The notes under the pieces were generated by a model, which saw only the letters and a list, made by a program, of their open reading frames with translations, searched no databases and was not told the origin of the DNA. A stretch of 64,000 nucleotides of DNA from Eutreptiella sp. 'Long Island Sound 2002' (lineage: Eukaryota; Euglenozoa; Euglenophyceae; Eutreptiales; Eutreptiaceae). Positions 56,304 through 64,000 of this stretch are shown here, one piece after another. The stretch lies in contig OZ038385.1 of NCBI GenBank assembly GCA_964036045.1, positions 35,504,101 through 35,568,100 of the forward strand. The letters are read 5' to 3'. A program made the translations under genes and the position numbers. Position 1 is the stretch's first letter; every line of letters starts with the position of its first letter.

Positions 56304-59300
56304 ACGCTCTGGTGGCACCCAAGACCTGGTGTTTTGGGTACGTATCCGACTAGGGGGACGTGAATACCTGGGGGTACTGGATACTGGAGCCACAATATCG
56401 ATAGTGGCCAAGAAAATTTTACCTTGTGGGAGCCTGAAGAACACCATGACCACCGCCGCTATACGGATGGGGGATGGACATGTGGTGCACAGCTGCGGGG
56501 ACTGCGAGGTGGAGGTACCTATGGGCTCCAAGACTATCGCCCATCGGTTCTATGTGATGGACACTGATGCCTTCGACTTTGTACTGGGTACTGACTTCTT
56601 CGTGCAGCACTCCCAGATACAATCCCTGACGCTGCAAGCGCCCTACCTCCTGTACGTGGACCACGGCAGTGGCAGAGAGTCTGTGCCACTGGAGCAGTCG
56701 GAACATACCTCGAGTTACCTGAGACTATCGAAGGAGGAGCCCTCGAACATGATGGCGGCCTCCAAAACTGAGGACTATCAACTATTGGGGGAAGTCCTAG
56801 ACCAAGGTCTGAAGGAGTTGGGTTACTCTCGAGAAGACCTAAGTGTGGAACTGTTCGCCAGCGACAAGCAGCATGTACTGGACCTATACTGCAGCAAGGG
56901 GAAGAACTGCAGCTACAAATTTTACTGGCCCTCTTTCGGGATGGCCTACGGGAACCCAAGATTCAGTGAACTGGGGAAGGTGCTGACCAAGGTGGCCTTG
57001 GAACGTTCCCGTATGGTCCTGTGTTCCCCCGATTGGGGAGCCCATGGGGGCAACGAGTACTGGCGAACCCTCCTTGACAAGCTGACTATCAGCTCTGTGC
57101 GGTTACCTGATGAGGCCATCTACGTGCCTCTGGGACGCAAGACGCCCATTGGGAAGCCCGGATGGGGGAGTATGCTCAGCGTGGTGGACGGAAGTCTTAC
57201 CACCATCCCCTGGGAAGACCTGGACCCTACTCTGGTCCAGGCTATACAACGAGAAAGCGATGGACTCGCCTTGGGTGACTTGAAGGATCGCCTACGACCT
57301 CAAGATGCTGTTGAAACTACACCCGGAGGAGATGAGTACGTCGTGACTGACACCAACGCCCCCAACTCTCCCTGTCATGTACCTGTCCCTGATGGAGTCT
57401 CTGAGTGTGGACTATCTGAGCTACCTAGCTCTATCCACTCAGACGACGAAACTGAGCACGACGCCTTCTTCGTGCAGACTGCGGTGGAAGAAGTGGAGAA
57501 CGCCGAGTACGTCGCACCACTAAAACCCCTACTCTCCATGAGGGTGGAAGACCCCGTGGATGAAGAGCTGGACCCTCGATCCAGGCTCAGGGAGTATGTG
57601 GATTCCAAGAGGAAGTTGGTGGCGAAAAAGCTATGCTACGCGAAACCTACCCGCAGCTCATGGCCACTGAAGCAAGGACGGATGGGAGACCTATCCCAAC
57701 TGAAGGAGGACCTCGAACAGAAGATCACCACCTGGCAAAGGGAGGTAGATCTCAAGCTCATGAAGAGCGTATGGGGTGCCCATGTGAGGAACCCAGAGGA
57801 GGACGACCTCTCGGAGGAATGTGTATGTGAACCCCCTAAAGCGTGCCTATGTTGCCATCGTCCACCGGAGATGGTTGAGCAAGACCTTCTGTATGCCTAC
57901 CAAGGGCTGAAGGATGCTACCGCGGGCGAAGAGTCGGTGGAGGACCACCTCCCGACGTCTATTCAAGGGGCAAGCAACTTACACTCCGACGAGGACATGG
58001 AGGACAAGATCAAGGTACTGGACCCGCGGGTACAAAAGCTGATAAGGACCTATCTGGAGGTGTTCGGAGAACTACCCCCTCCAGCCTCATGCGACAAGCT
58101 GTTACAGATGGACCTCAAGCTGAAACCCGAGTTCGTGGGTCACAAGATCCGAAGGAGACCCTATCCAGCTCCTAAAGAGCAGGCCGACGAGATTGAGCGA
58201 CAGATACAAGAATGTATCGACGCTGGCCTAGTCCTGGAGTACAAGGATGGGGACTACCCCCTACACTGCAGCCCCTGTTTCCTGGTGGCTAAACCTGGGT
58301 CTACAGCCAAACGGCTGGTAGTGGACTATGGAGAGCTGAACAAGAAGACGCTGAACCACTCAGGGTCCATTCCCAATATGGAGTCTACCCTGGAGAAGAT
58401 AGCCTCCTGTCGCTACAAGACCAAGATGGACAAGCGAAGTGGATTCTGGCAAGTGGACCTGACGCCCAACGCGCAGGAACTACTGGCCTTCATCACCCCT
58501 CAGGGGAGGGTATTCAAGTGGAAGGTCATGCCATTCGGCGTGGCTAACGCCCCCGCTCTGTTCCAAGAGCTGATGAACAAGATCTTGTCCATCCTACGAA
58601 GGAGACCTAAGGTGCAGGAGCTCATATCCCGTGGGGCCCAGATGGAGGCTCACATCGACGATGTATGCCTCGGGACCAATACCCAGGAGGATCACCTAAT
58701 CCTCTTGGGTGAGTTCTTTGCGGTCTGCCAGGAGAACCACACACGACTCAAGCTGGAGAAGTGTGAGTTCATGCAGGAGACCATGCAGTACCTGGGGTTT
58801 GACGTTGGCTATGGGTGGTGGACCCCAGCGGCCTCTAAGGCCAAACCCCTGATGGATGCCAAGGTACGACACGAAGACCCCAAGAAAGGACTTCATGATG
58901 TACGCAGTTTCATTGGGGCGTGCAACTTCTATCGCCGCCACATCAAAAAATTCACCTACACCAGCGCGGTACTGACTGACTTGATCAAGAAGAGTACTAC
59001 TTGGCGCTGGGGCCCACAAGAGCAACAAGCGTTTGACGAGCTCAAAGACAAGGTAGCCAACGCTAAGTGCTTGGGCGTGCCTAGGGCACAAGGGGAGATT
59101 ATCCTGGTGACCGACGCCAGCAATGTGGGCGGTGGTGGAACGTTGTTCCAATGGCAAGCACTAGAGAAGGAGGAGTTCGACTCGGCCATTTCCCAATGGG
59201 GGACGGAAGGTCTCAACCGAGATGGAACCCTCAAGCACAGCTACCCTGACGACAAGTGGGTCCTAGTACCTCTGGGCCACTGGAACTGGAAGTGGAACCA

Positions 59301-61227
59301 GGCCAGAGGGAACTACTCCACCTATGAGCAGGAACTGCTCGCGGGTATGCTGGTGCTATCCTCACAAGCACGACTGTTGAGGAGTAACCCTGTGGTCTGG
59401 CTATGCGACCAAGAACCGGTCCGCAGTTTCCAGAAGGACCCCCCACCTGAGAAGGCCAAGCTACGTCGCTGGTGGACCTACCTCAGTCAACTACGGCTGA
59501 CGGTACACCATATCCAGGGAGTGAAGAACGAGTGTGCCGACTACATCAGCCGCAACAACTTCGACGCCCTGATTGGTGCCCGGTCTGAAGCGCTGGCTAA
59601 GGAAGCGTTCAGCCGTATGGACGTACACCTGGACCTGAACATGACCATGATACGCCCCCTGGATGGACTCCAACAATCGGAGTACCTACAGGAGTTTGGG
59701 GATATCTACCGGCGCCTGGAGAAACGCCTTGAACCCCTCCTGGTCAACCAAGACCAGTGGAAGCGGGACAAGAGCTACCTCTGGCACGAGGACCGCATCG
59801 TGGTGCCTAGTGACCGAGTCCCAGCGCTGCTGAAGTGGACCCATGAGTCCAGTGGTCATGTGGGTGCTGACCGTACCCTGAGGCTGTTCAAGCAGTGGTT
59901 CCACACTACGTGGACTGGCGACCAGCTGCGGAAGACGCTCCTGCCTATCGTGGACAAGTGCCCGTGCAGGTCCTGTAAACCAGGGGATATCAGGGACAGA
60001 GGTCTCTACTCGACCCTGCCCATCCCTCACTGTGCTAACAGTGTTCTATACGTGGACTACACGGAGATGCCGAAGTTCGGGGGCTATGACTTCGCCCTCG
60101 TGGTAACCTGTGGGTTGACCAGGTTTACCAGGGTGTTCCCATGTACCAAGCACATTACCGGAGAGGAGACTATCAAGATACTCCTGGAGGAGTGGTTTTG
60201 TGTCTATGGGGCGCCCAAGGAGATCAACTCCGATGAGGACGTACGAGTACGCTCAGATACTGGCTGGTACAAGAGGGTCCTGAGGTCCCTCAATGTCCAG
60301 GTGTCTACGGGGATTCCCTACTCTCACACGAGCAACCCCCTATGTGAGCGACAGATTCGTGTCCTGAAGGAGAATGTCAGGATATGGTGCAAAACTGAAC
60401 GCACCAGAGACTGGGTGAGACTACTCCCCGTCATATCCTTGATGATGAACTCCCAAGAGAGTTCAGCTACTGGCTACTCGCCCCATGAGCTATTCCTCGG
60501 GCGCCCGGCATGGTTCCTACATGCCCCCTATCCAGAGGACACCCATTCTTCTGTGGGTGAATGGGTCCAAGAGCAACAAGCGAAGGTGGACAAGGCCAAG
60601 GCTATGCTCCAGAGAGTGAGGGAGCGTCAGTGGAACAAGAAAAACAAGCACCGTGTACCGGCCACCTACCAAGAAGGGGACTGGGTGCTGGTGCACCACA
60701 GTCGACTACCCGCCTGGCCACGCTCTACCAGCGATGACCCATACTTCGGGCCGTACAAAATCCTATCTGTGGATGGGCACCGTATCACCGTGCGGTGTTC
60801 TCCCCGGCTAGGGGGGACCCTGGTGTGCGCCGCTCAACACCTGAAGCGCTACCATGATCCTGAAGACCTCTGTGGGGAGGAGTGGGAGCTGAACGACGAG
60901 GAAATCGCCGCTCTGGACCTACAAGGGGCTGCCAGCCCTATGGAGGTTGAAGGTGAACTCCCCGACATGAACGCCGAGGAGATGGCTAAGGAGGGCTTCT
61001 ACCTGGTGAAGTCTGTCCTACGCCACCGCTATCGCCAGGGTTGGCGCTTCCTCACCCTCTGGGAAGGGTTTGGAGTCGAAGAGGCCACCTGGGAGCCCTT
61101 CTCTGCATTTGTTCTACCTGAGGGACGCCTAAACTCAGTTCTGGTTGACTACTTGTCCCAGAACAACCTTGGTGAGTTGTTGAGGCTCGCCGAGACGCTT
61201 GCCTCCAAGAATAAAGCTAGGGACTGA
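56299..61227 (+). CDS. pol: Pol polyprotein: protease, Dam-like domain, RT, RNase H, integrase, chromodomain
   Basis: Open from the codon after the gag TGA. Numbering from GTG 56329 (1632 residues). Protease: LDTGATIS with D18. Residues ~172-290 resemble a Dam-type adenine methylase fold (see findings). Reverse transcriptase ~590-860: KMDKRSGFWQVDL with D701 and HIDD with D777/D778 (His in place of the usual Tyr/Phe). RNase H: VTDAS with D929, YEQELLA with E1002, and D1027. Integrase: zinc finger with H1172, H1177 and CPCRSC; catalytic triad D1243, D1302, E1340. C-terminal chromodomain ~1556-1610, FYLVKSVLRHRYRQGW to LTLWEGFGVEEATWEPF, expected to bind modified histone tails and direct integration. 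No frameshift or internal stop, so the polyprotein looks functional. Normally it is cleaved by its own protease. Ends at TGA 61225-61227. Confidence 0.93.
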   Translation, partial: RGRSGGTQDLVFWVRIRLGGREYLGVLDTGATISIVAKKILPCGSLKNTMTTAAIRMGDGHVVHSCGDCEVEVPMGSKTIAHRFYVMDTDAFDFVLGTDFFVQHSQIQSLTLQAPYLLYVDHGSGRESVPLEQSEHTSSYLRLSKEEPSNMMAASKTEDYQLLGEVLDQGLKELGYSREDLSVELFASDKQHVLDLYCSKGKNCSYKFYWPSFGMAYGNPRFSELGKVLTKVALERSRMVLCSPDWGAHGGNEYWRTLLDKLTISSVRLPDEAIYVPLGRKTPIGKPGWGSMLSVVDGSLTTIPWEDLDPTLVQAIQRESDGLALGDLKDRLRPQDAVETTPGGDEYVVTDTNAPNSPCHVPVPDGVSECGLSELPSSIHSDDETEHDAFFVQTAVEEVENAEYVAPLKPLLSMRVEDPVDEELDPRSRLREYVDSKRKLVAKKLCYAKPTRSSWPLKQGRMGDLSQLKEDLEQKITTWQREVDLKLMKSVWGAHVRNPEEDDLSEECVCEPPKACLCCHRPPEMVEQDLLYAYQGLKDATAGEESVEDHLPTSIQGASNLHSDEDMEDKIKVLDPRVQKLIRTYLEVFGELPPPASCDKLLQMDLKLKPEFVGHKIRRRPYPAPKEQADEIERQIQECIDAGLVLEYKDGDYPLHCSPCFLVAKPGSTAKRLVVDYGELNKKTLNHSGSIPNMESTLEKIASCRYKTKMDKRSGFWQVDLTPNAQELLAFITPQGRVFKWKVMPFGVANAPALFQELMNKILSILRRRPKVQELISRGAQMEAHIDDVCLGTNTQEDHLILLGEFFAVCQENHTRLKLEKCEFMQETMQYLGFDVGYGWWTPAASKAKPLMDAKVRHEDPKKGLHDVRSFIGACNFYRRHIKKFTYTSAVLTDLIKKSTTWRWGPQEQQAFDELKDKVANAKCLGVPRAQGEIILVTDASNVGGGGTLFQWQALEKEEFDSAISQWGTEGLNRDGTLKHSYPDDKWVLVPLGHWNWKWNQARGNYSTYEQELLAGMLVLSSQARLLRSNPVVWLCDQEPVRSFQKDPPPEKAKLRRWWTYLSQLRLTVHHIQGVKNECADYISRNNFDALIGARSEALAKEAFSRMDVHLDLNMTMIRPLDGLQQSEYLQEFGDIYRRLEKRLEPLLVNQDQWKRDKSYLWHEDRIVVPSDRVPALLKWTHESSGHVGADRTLRLFKQWFHTTWTGDQLRKTLLPIVDKCPCRSCKPGDIRDRGLYSTLPIPHCANSVLYVDYTEMPKFGGYDFALVVTCGLTRFTRVFPCTKHITGEETIKILLEEWFCVYGAPKEINSDEDVRVRSDTGWYKRVLRSLNVQVSTGIPYSHTSNPLCERQIRVLKENVRIWCKTERTRDWVRLLPVISLMMNSQESSATGYSPHELFLGRPAWFLHAPYPEDTHSSVGEWVQEQQAKVDKAKAMLQRVRERQWNKKNKHRVPATYQEGDWVLVHHSRLPAWPRSTSDDPYFGPYKILSVDGHRITVRCSPRLGGTLVCAAQHLKRYHDPEDLCGEEWELNDEEIAALDLQGAASPMEVEGELPDMNAEEMAKEGFYLVKSVLRHRYRQGWRFLTLWEGFGVEEATWEPFSAFVLPEGRLNSVLVDYLSQNNLGELLRLAETLASKNKARD

Positions 61228-62167
61228 ACCTTACCCTTACCTGCCAAAGCGTATGTGTGAGTGTGCTAGGCCTAAGGTCCTGAGAGCAAGCCGCAGAAGT
61301 GGTGTCCTAATTATACCCAAGTCTGCGCCCTTGCTGAACCTGGAGGGTTGGCTTATTGATGCCACGGGGTACGCCCCGGGTCTCCCCTCCCCTATGCGCC
61401 CAATTTCTGTGCTGGCGCAAAACCTTGGGGGAATACCCAGAGTGTTAATCCAGGTATTGTTTTCCCTACCTACCTGTCTACTAAAGGGAGGGGTGGCCAA
61501 AAGCTATGAAGGCATGCAAAATGCCTGTTTGCTATGTGGCCAAAAAAACACTAACCTAACCCACTGTCACAGCCCACCAACCCAGCTAAAATTGCAGGAA
61601 AAGGGTGGGACAGTGACACGCCCCCTACAGGTCCTACACACCCTACAGTGGCACCATCCTGGTGGGCGAGCGCTGGGCAACTGGCTCTAGCCCCCACGCA
61701 GGACTACCACTCCTACACGCACACTCTACTTGGCGTTGCGAAGAGGAAGTTCTCGAGGGTCCTAGCGACCCACCTGTGAAGTGACAAGAGAACACAGCGC
61801 TGCTAAGCAACTGTGGCCTCACAGGGGACGCCACAACGCGTTTCCCCTGCAAGGGCTTGGAGGGAAGGAGTGCTCGCGAGTGCAAGGCGCAGATGTCGAT
61901 GAAGTCGGACTCCCTGCTCTGCCACAGGCGGAGCGGAGTTACTTGTTTGTGTGATCTGCGCCCCTGTTTAGCAGGGCATAAAAAATTTGCTGCTGCACCA
62001 CTCACCCTACCTGCCCACCTGTAAAACAAAGGCAAATGAAAGGGCGTTTGCGGCGGAGGAACCAAGGCACACTCCAGGTATTATACCCTTCTCAGTGTGC
62101 CCTATAATACGCTGTCCGCAAACACGCTGCATGGAGCAGCTACCCTTATCAAGCAAGCAAGCGTTAA

Positions 62168-62210
62168 GGGACTCCTCAGGTTCTCTTAAAGAACGTACCG
62201 AGGAGCCCCT
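62168..62210 (+). other. Stem-loop in the 3' non-coding segment
   Basis: GGGACTCCTCAGGT can pair with ACCGAGGAGCCCC, about 12 base pairs with one mismatch and one bulge. The loop of roughly 15 bases can form a further TTC/GAA stem. Function unknown. Confidence 0.55.
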
Positions 62211-63492
62211 GGGTAGCCTAAACAAGGTTTACCGTGCGCACTTCGCGTGGCCTACCCTTTAATGCGTGTGTGCATGCACGACTATGCACAATCACGTTGG
62301 GCAAACCTGCCCATCTCCACAACAATCTTGACTCCACCAGGCGGTGGCCCCGCCTGGGCGTACCTACCTTACCTACCGCTGGGAAGTGAAGCAAGGAGAG
62401 AAAACAAAAGAGGCGCACGCGAAGAACGTTGCTATGCACTTGTGTGTATGACTAATCACCCTGATCTGACCGCTAATCATCTGCAATCTTTCTAATCAAT
62501 CCCTCTACCGCGTCCTATCGTGGTTATCGTTGTTAACGCTGCTACACGACTCGTTCACGGAGACACGAGACGAGCAATGTGTATGCGGCATGCAAGACGA
62601 GCATACCTGTAGTTTATACCTGATTCATTGAAGTCTTTTCAATTGATTTTCGAATTCTTGAATTTTTGAAGCTTCTATTAGTGTGGGTGGAATCTGTATG
62701 TTTGTTTATTAATGTGTGTCTCGTCATTTTCAAGACTACGTGATACATACGTTTATAATTTCATTATTTTTCCATTTTCCGGCGCTTCGCTAGGAGCCGC
62801 TCCTGCGCGCCGCCATTTTGTACGTATGAATTTCTGGATTTAAAAAATCCAGAGAAGACTATAATTTCTATAAAAATGTGCTGAAGATGCACAATTGGGT
62901 TCTGCTCAGGTGTGTCGTTTCAGAAAAATTCTGCGCCGTCATTTGACGGATTTTGGTGTCGTCGCTTCGTTTTTGCGTGGATTCGTCCATAATTCTCCCA
63001 TTCCTGCCTCTGCAGATACCCACGCGCAGCCTCGCTGAGTAGGCCGTGTTCGGGCCGAAACGCAGGTGCCTGGAGAGACTGAGCAGAACCAAGACCCCAC
63101 CAAGGGGCAAATTAATTTCTTTTCGACTCCCTACGCCCTAAGACAGGTCACAGGTCGCCAGCAGGTTTACGAGAACCCATGCGAGTGTGTATAATGTGTC
63201 TTGCGTTTGGGTTGTGTCGACGCTGCGTCTTGGAGGAAGGGATGCATATGCACATGTTTGGCATGCTCCCAATCTAACCCAACCAAGCCACAGGAGCCCC
63301 GGCAGCGCCAAGAGCGCTGAGTCTTCTGTAGGAAACTGTACAATCAGAGCAGCAAAAGGACGCCAGCCATGGTGAGCGCCCATTTTTCAGTGTGAGGGAG
63401 ACTGTAGGTATTTTAAAGTAGATGTGGAAACCAAGGAAAGGCCAAGAAAAATTCCCTTTTTCCTAAAATGCGACAGTGGTGGCCACCACAGC

Positions 63493-63501
63493 ACAAGGGG
63501 G
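63493..63501 (+). other. Polypurine tract
   Basis: ACAAGGGGG lies directly before the 3' LTR start at 63502. This is where plus-strand primer tracts lie in LTR elements, and it supports the LTR boundary. Confidence 0.7.
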
Positions 63502-64000
63502 GAGTAAGAAAAAGTGCTTTTCCATTGCTTTGGGACATACTCTAGTTGTATTAGAGATGCACTGAGCATCCATGCATTTTTATCTTAGTATTGGTCCAGC
63601 CAAAAGTGGTGAGAACACATTTTGACCTATGGAACCAAACACCCAATCAGGATATGGAGTGGACCCCTTAATCCCCTTTCAATCAGAAGTAAAACATCTT
63701 TTCCTGAGTTGACTGAGCACTGACATACCTAAGGTAGAGCCTATGAATTTATCTATGTTTTTCCATGAATACTTATCTGCCCTAGTGGTATGCACCATAG
63801 GGGGTTAGGCACCTCTTTTTGAGAGGTCCTGGGTTCAATTCCTGGTCAGCCTAACTACGTAGGAAGATCCCAACTAAGTAGGAAGATCCCATGTGACATG
63901 GCAGTGACCTCATCGCCACATACCATGCCACCTCAGCACATATGGGACCCAAAACAAAGGGTGCACATCTCCTAAGATGGCACTATGGAGAGAGAGTGAT
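63502..64000 (+). repeat. 3' LTR (first 499 bp; runs past window end)
   Basis: Aligns without gaps to 52881-53379, with substitutions only at 63718 and 63960. Includes the second copy of the tRNA-like segment (63771-63852). The rest of the LTR and the right target-site copy are outside the window. Confidence 0.95.

Larger units (their letters stand above)
61228..63501 (+). other. Long 3' non-coding segment of the LTR element
   Basis: 2.27 kb between pol and the 3' LTR without a convincing gene. A 163-codon frame at 61199-61690 overlaps the pol end and has no recognisable env or other domain. Composition shifts from balanced to AT-rich near 62640-62900. Notable structures are a long stem-loop at 62168-62210 and a 13-bp palindrome, AGGAGCCGCTCCT, at 62792-62804. 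It may hold regulatory or packaging signals. Confidence 0.7.
52881..64000 (+). mobile_element. Ty3-type LTR retrotransposon with chromodomain (3' end beyond window)
   Basis: LTR, primer binding site, gag, pol (protease, reverse transcriptase, RNase H, integrase, chromodomain), a long non-coding 3' segment, polypurine tract and a second LTR. The order protease-RT-RNase H-integrase and the terminal chromodomain place it with Ty3-type chromovirus-like elements. The visible parts of the two LTRs differ at only 2 of 499 positions, so the insertion is recent. Inserted in satellite block 3; the right junction is outside the window. Confidence 0.95.

Noticed and set aside
61199-61690. 163-codon frame after pol as an env-like gene
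   Set aside because: It overlaps the pol end and has no signal peptide, membrane segment or known motif.

Overview
This is eukaryotic nuclear DNA made almost entirely of repeats and mobile elements. There is no bacterial gene organisation: no operons with ribosome binding sites and no single-copy host gene that I can recognise. The organism is probably a protist or alga with a large repeat-rich genome. I base that on a Ty3-type element with a chromodomain, a very C-rich non-LTR retrotransposon and megabase-style 21-bp satellite. I cannot name the lineage from the sequence alone.

Layout. (1) 1-24262 is satellite block 1, a 21-bp tandem repeat. Because 21 is a multiple of three and the unit has no stop in five of six frames, it produces very long but probably meaningless open frames on both strands. 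(2) 24263-25685 is a 1423-bp 'long unit' (L) carrying a 193-codon ORF. (3) 25686-25760 plus 38340-38546 is a 282-bp 'short unit' (S) that shares both ends with L. It is split by (4) a 12571-bp non-LTR retrotransposon at 25761-38331, flanked by the 8-bp target duplication TGTGTATA. (5) 38547-39955 is satellite block 2, exactly 67 units. (6) 39956-41378 is a second L, and 41379-41660 a second, uninterrupted S, which serves as the empty site for the LINE. (7) 41661-52880 is satellite block 3. (8) From 52881 past the window end there is a young, apparently intact Ty3-type LTR retrotransposon inserted in the satellite.

History. L+S+satellite (1423+282+1409 = 3114 bp) is a tandem duplication. Satellite block 2 starts like block 3 and ends like block 1, as unequal exchange within the arrays predicts. 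The LINE then landed in only one of the two S copies, and the LTR element landed in block 3.

Coding content. The LINE has a single + strand frame from 25762 to 36237. It is divided by only five in-frame stops and no frameshift into: a 5'-truncated ORF1 tail; an endonuclease-reverse transcriptase-RNase H protein; a CCHC zinc-finger protein; a RING-like, His/Pro-rich protein of unknown role; and a basic Ser/Thr/Pro/Lys-rich protein. Several of these pieces have no ATG at their start. The LTR element has gag and pol in one frame, separated by one UGA. In both elements the stop sits in the same eight bases, TGACGGGG. UGA-CGG is a known leaky-stop context, so stop-codon readthrough is the most interesting hypothesis here. 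Pol also carries a Dam-methylase-like domain between protease and reverse transcriptase, and the LTR contains a tRNA-like segment with matches to both pol III promoter boxes.
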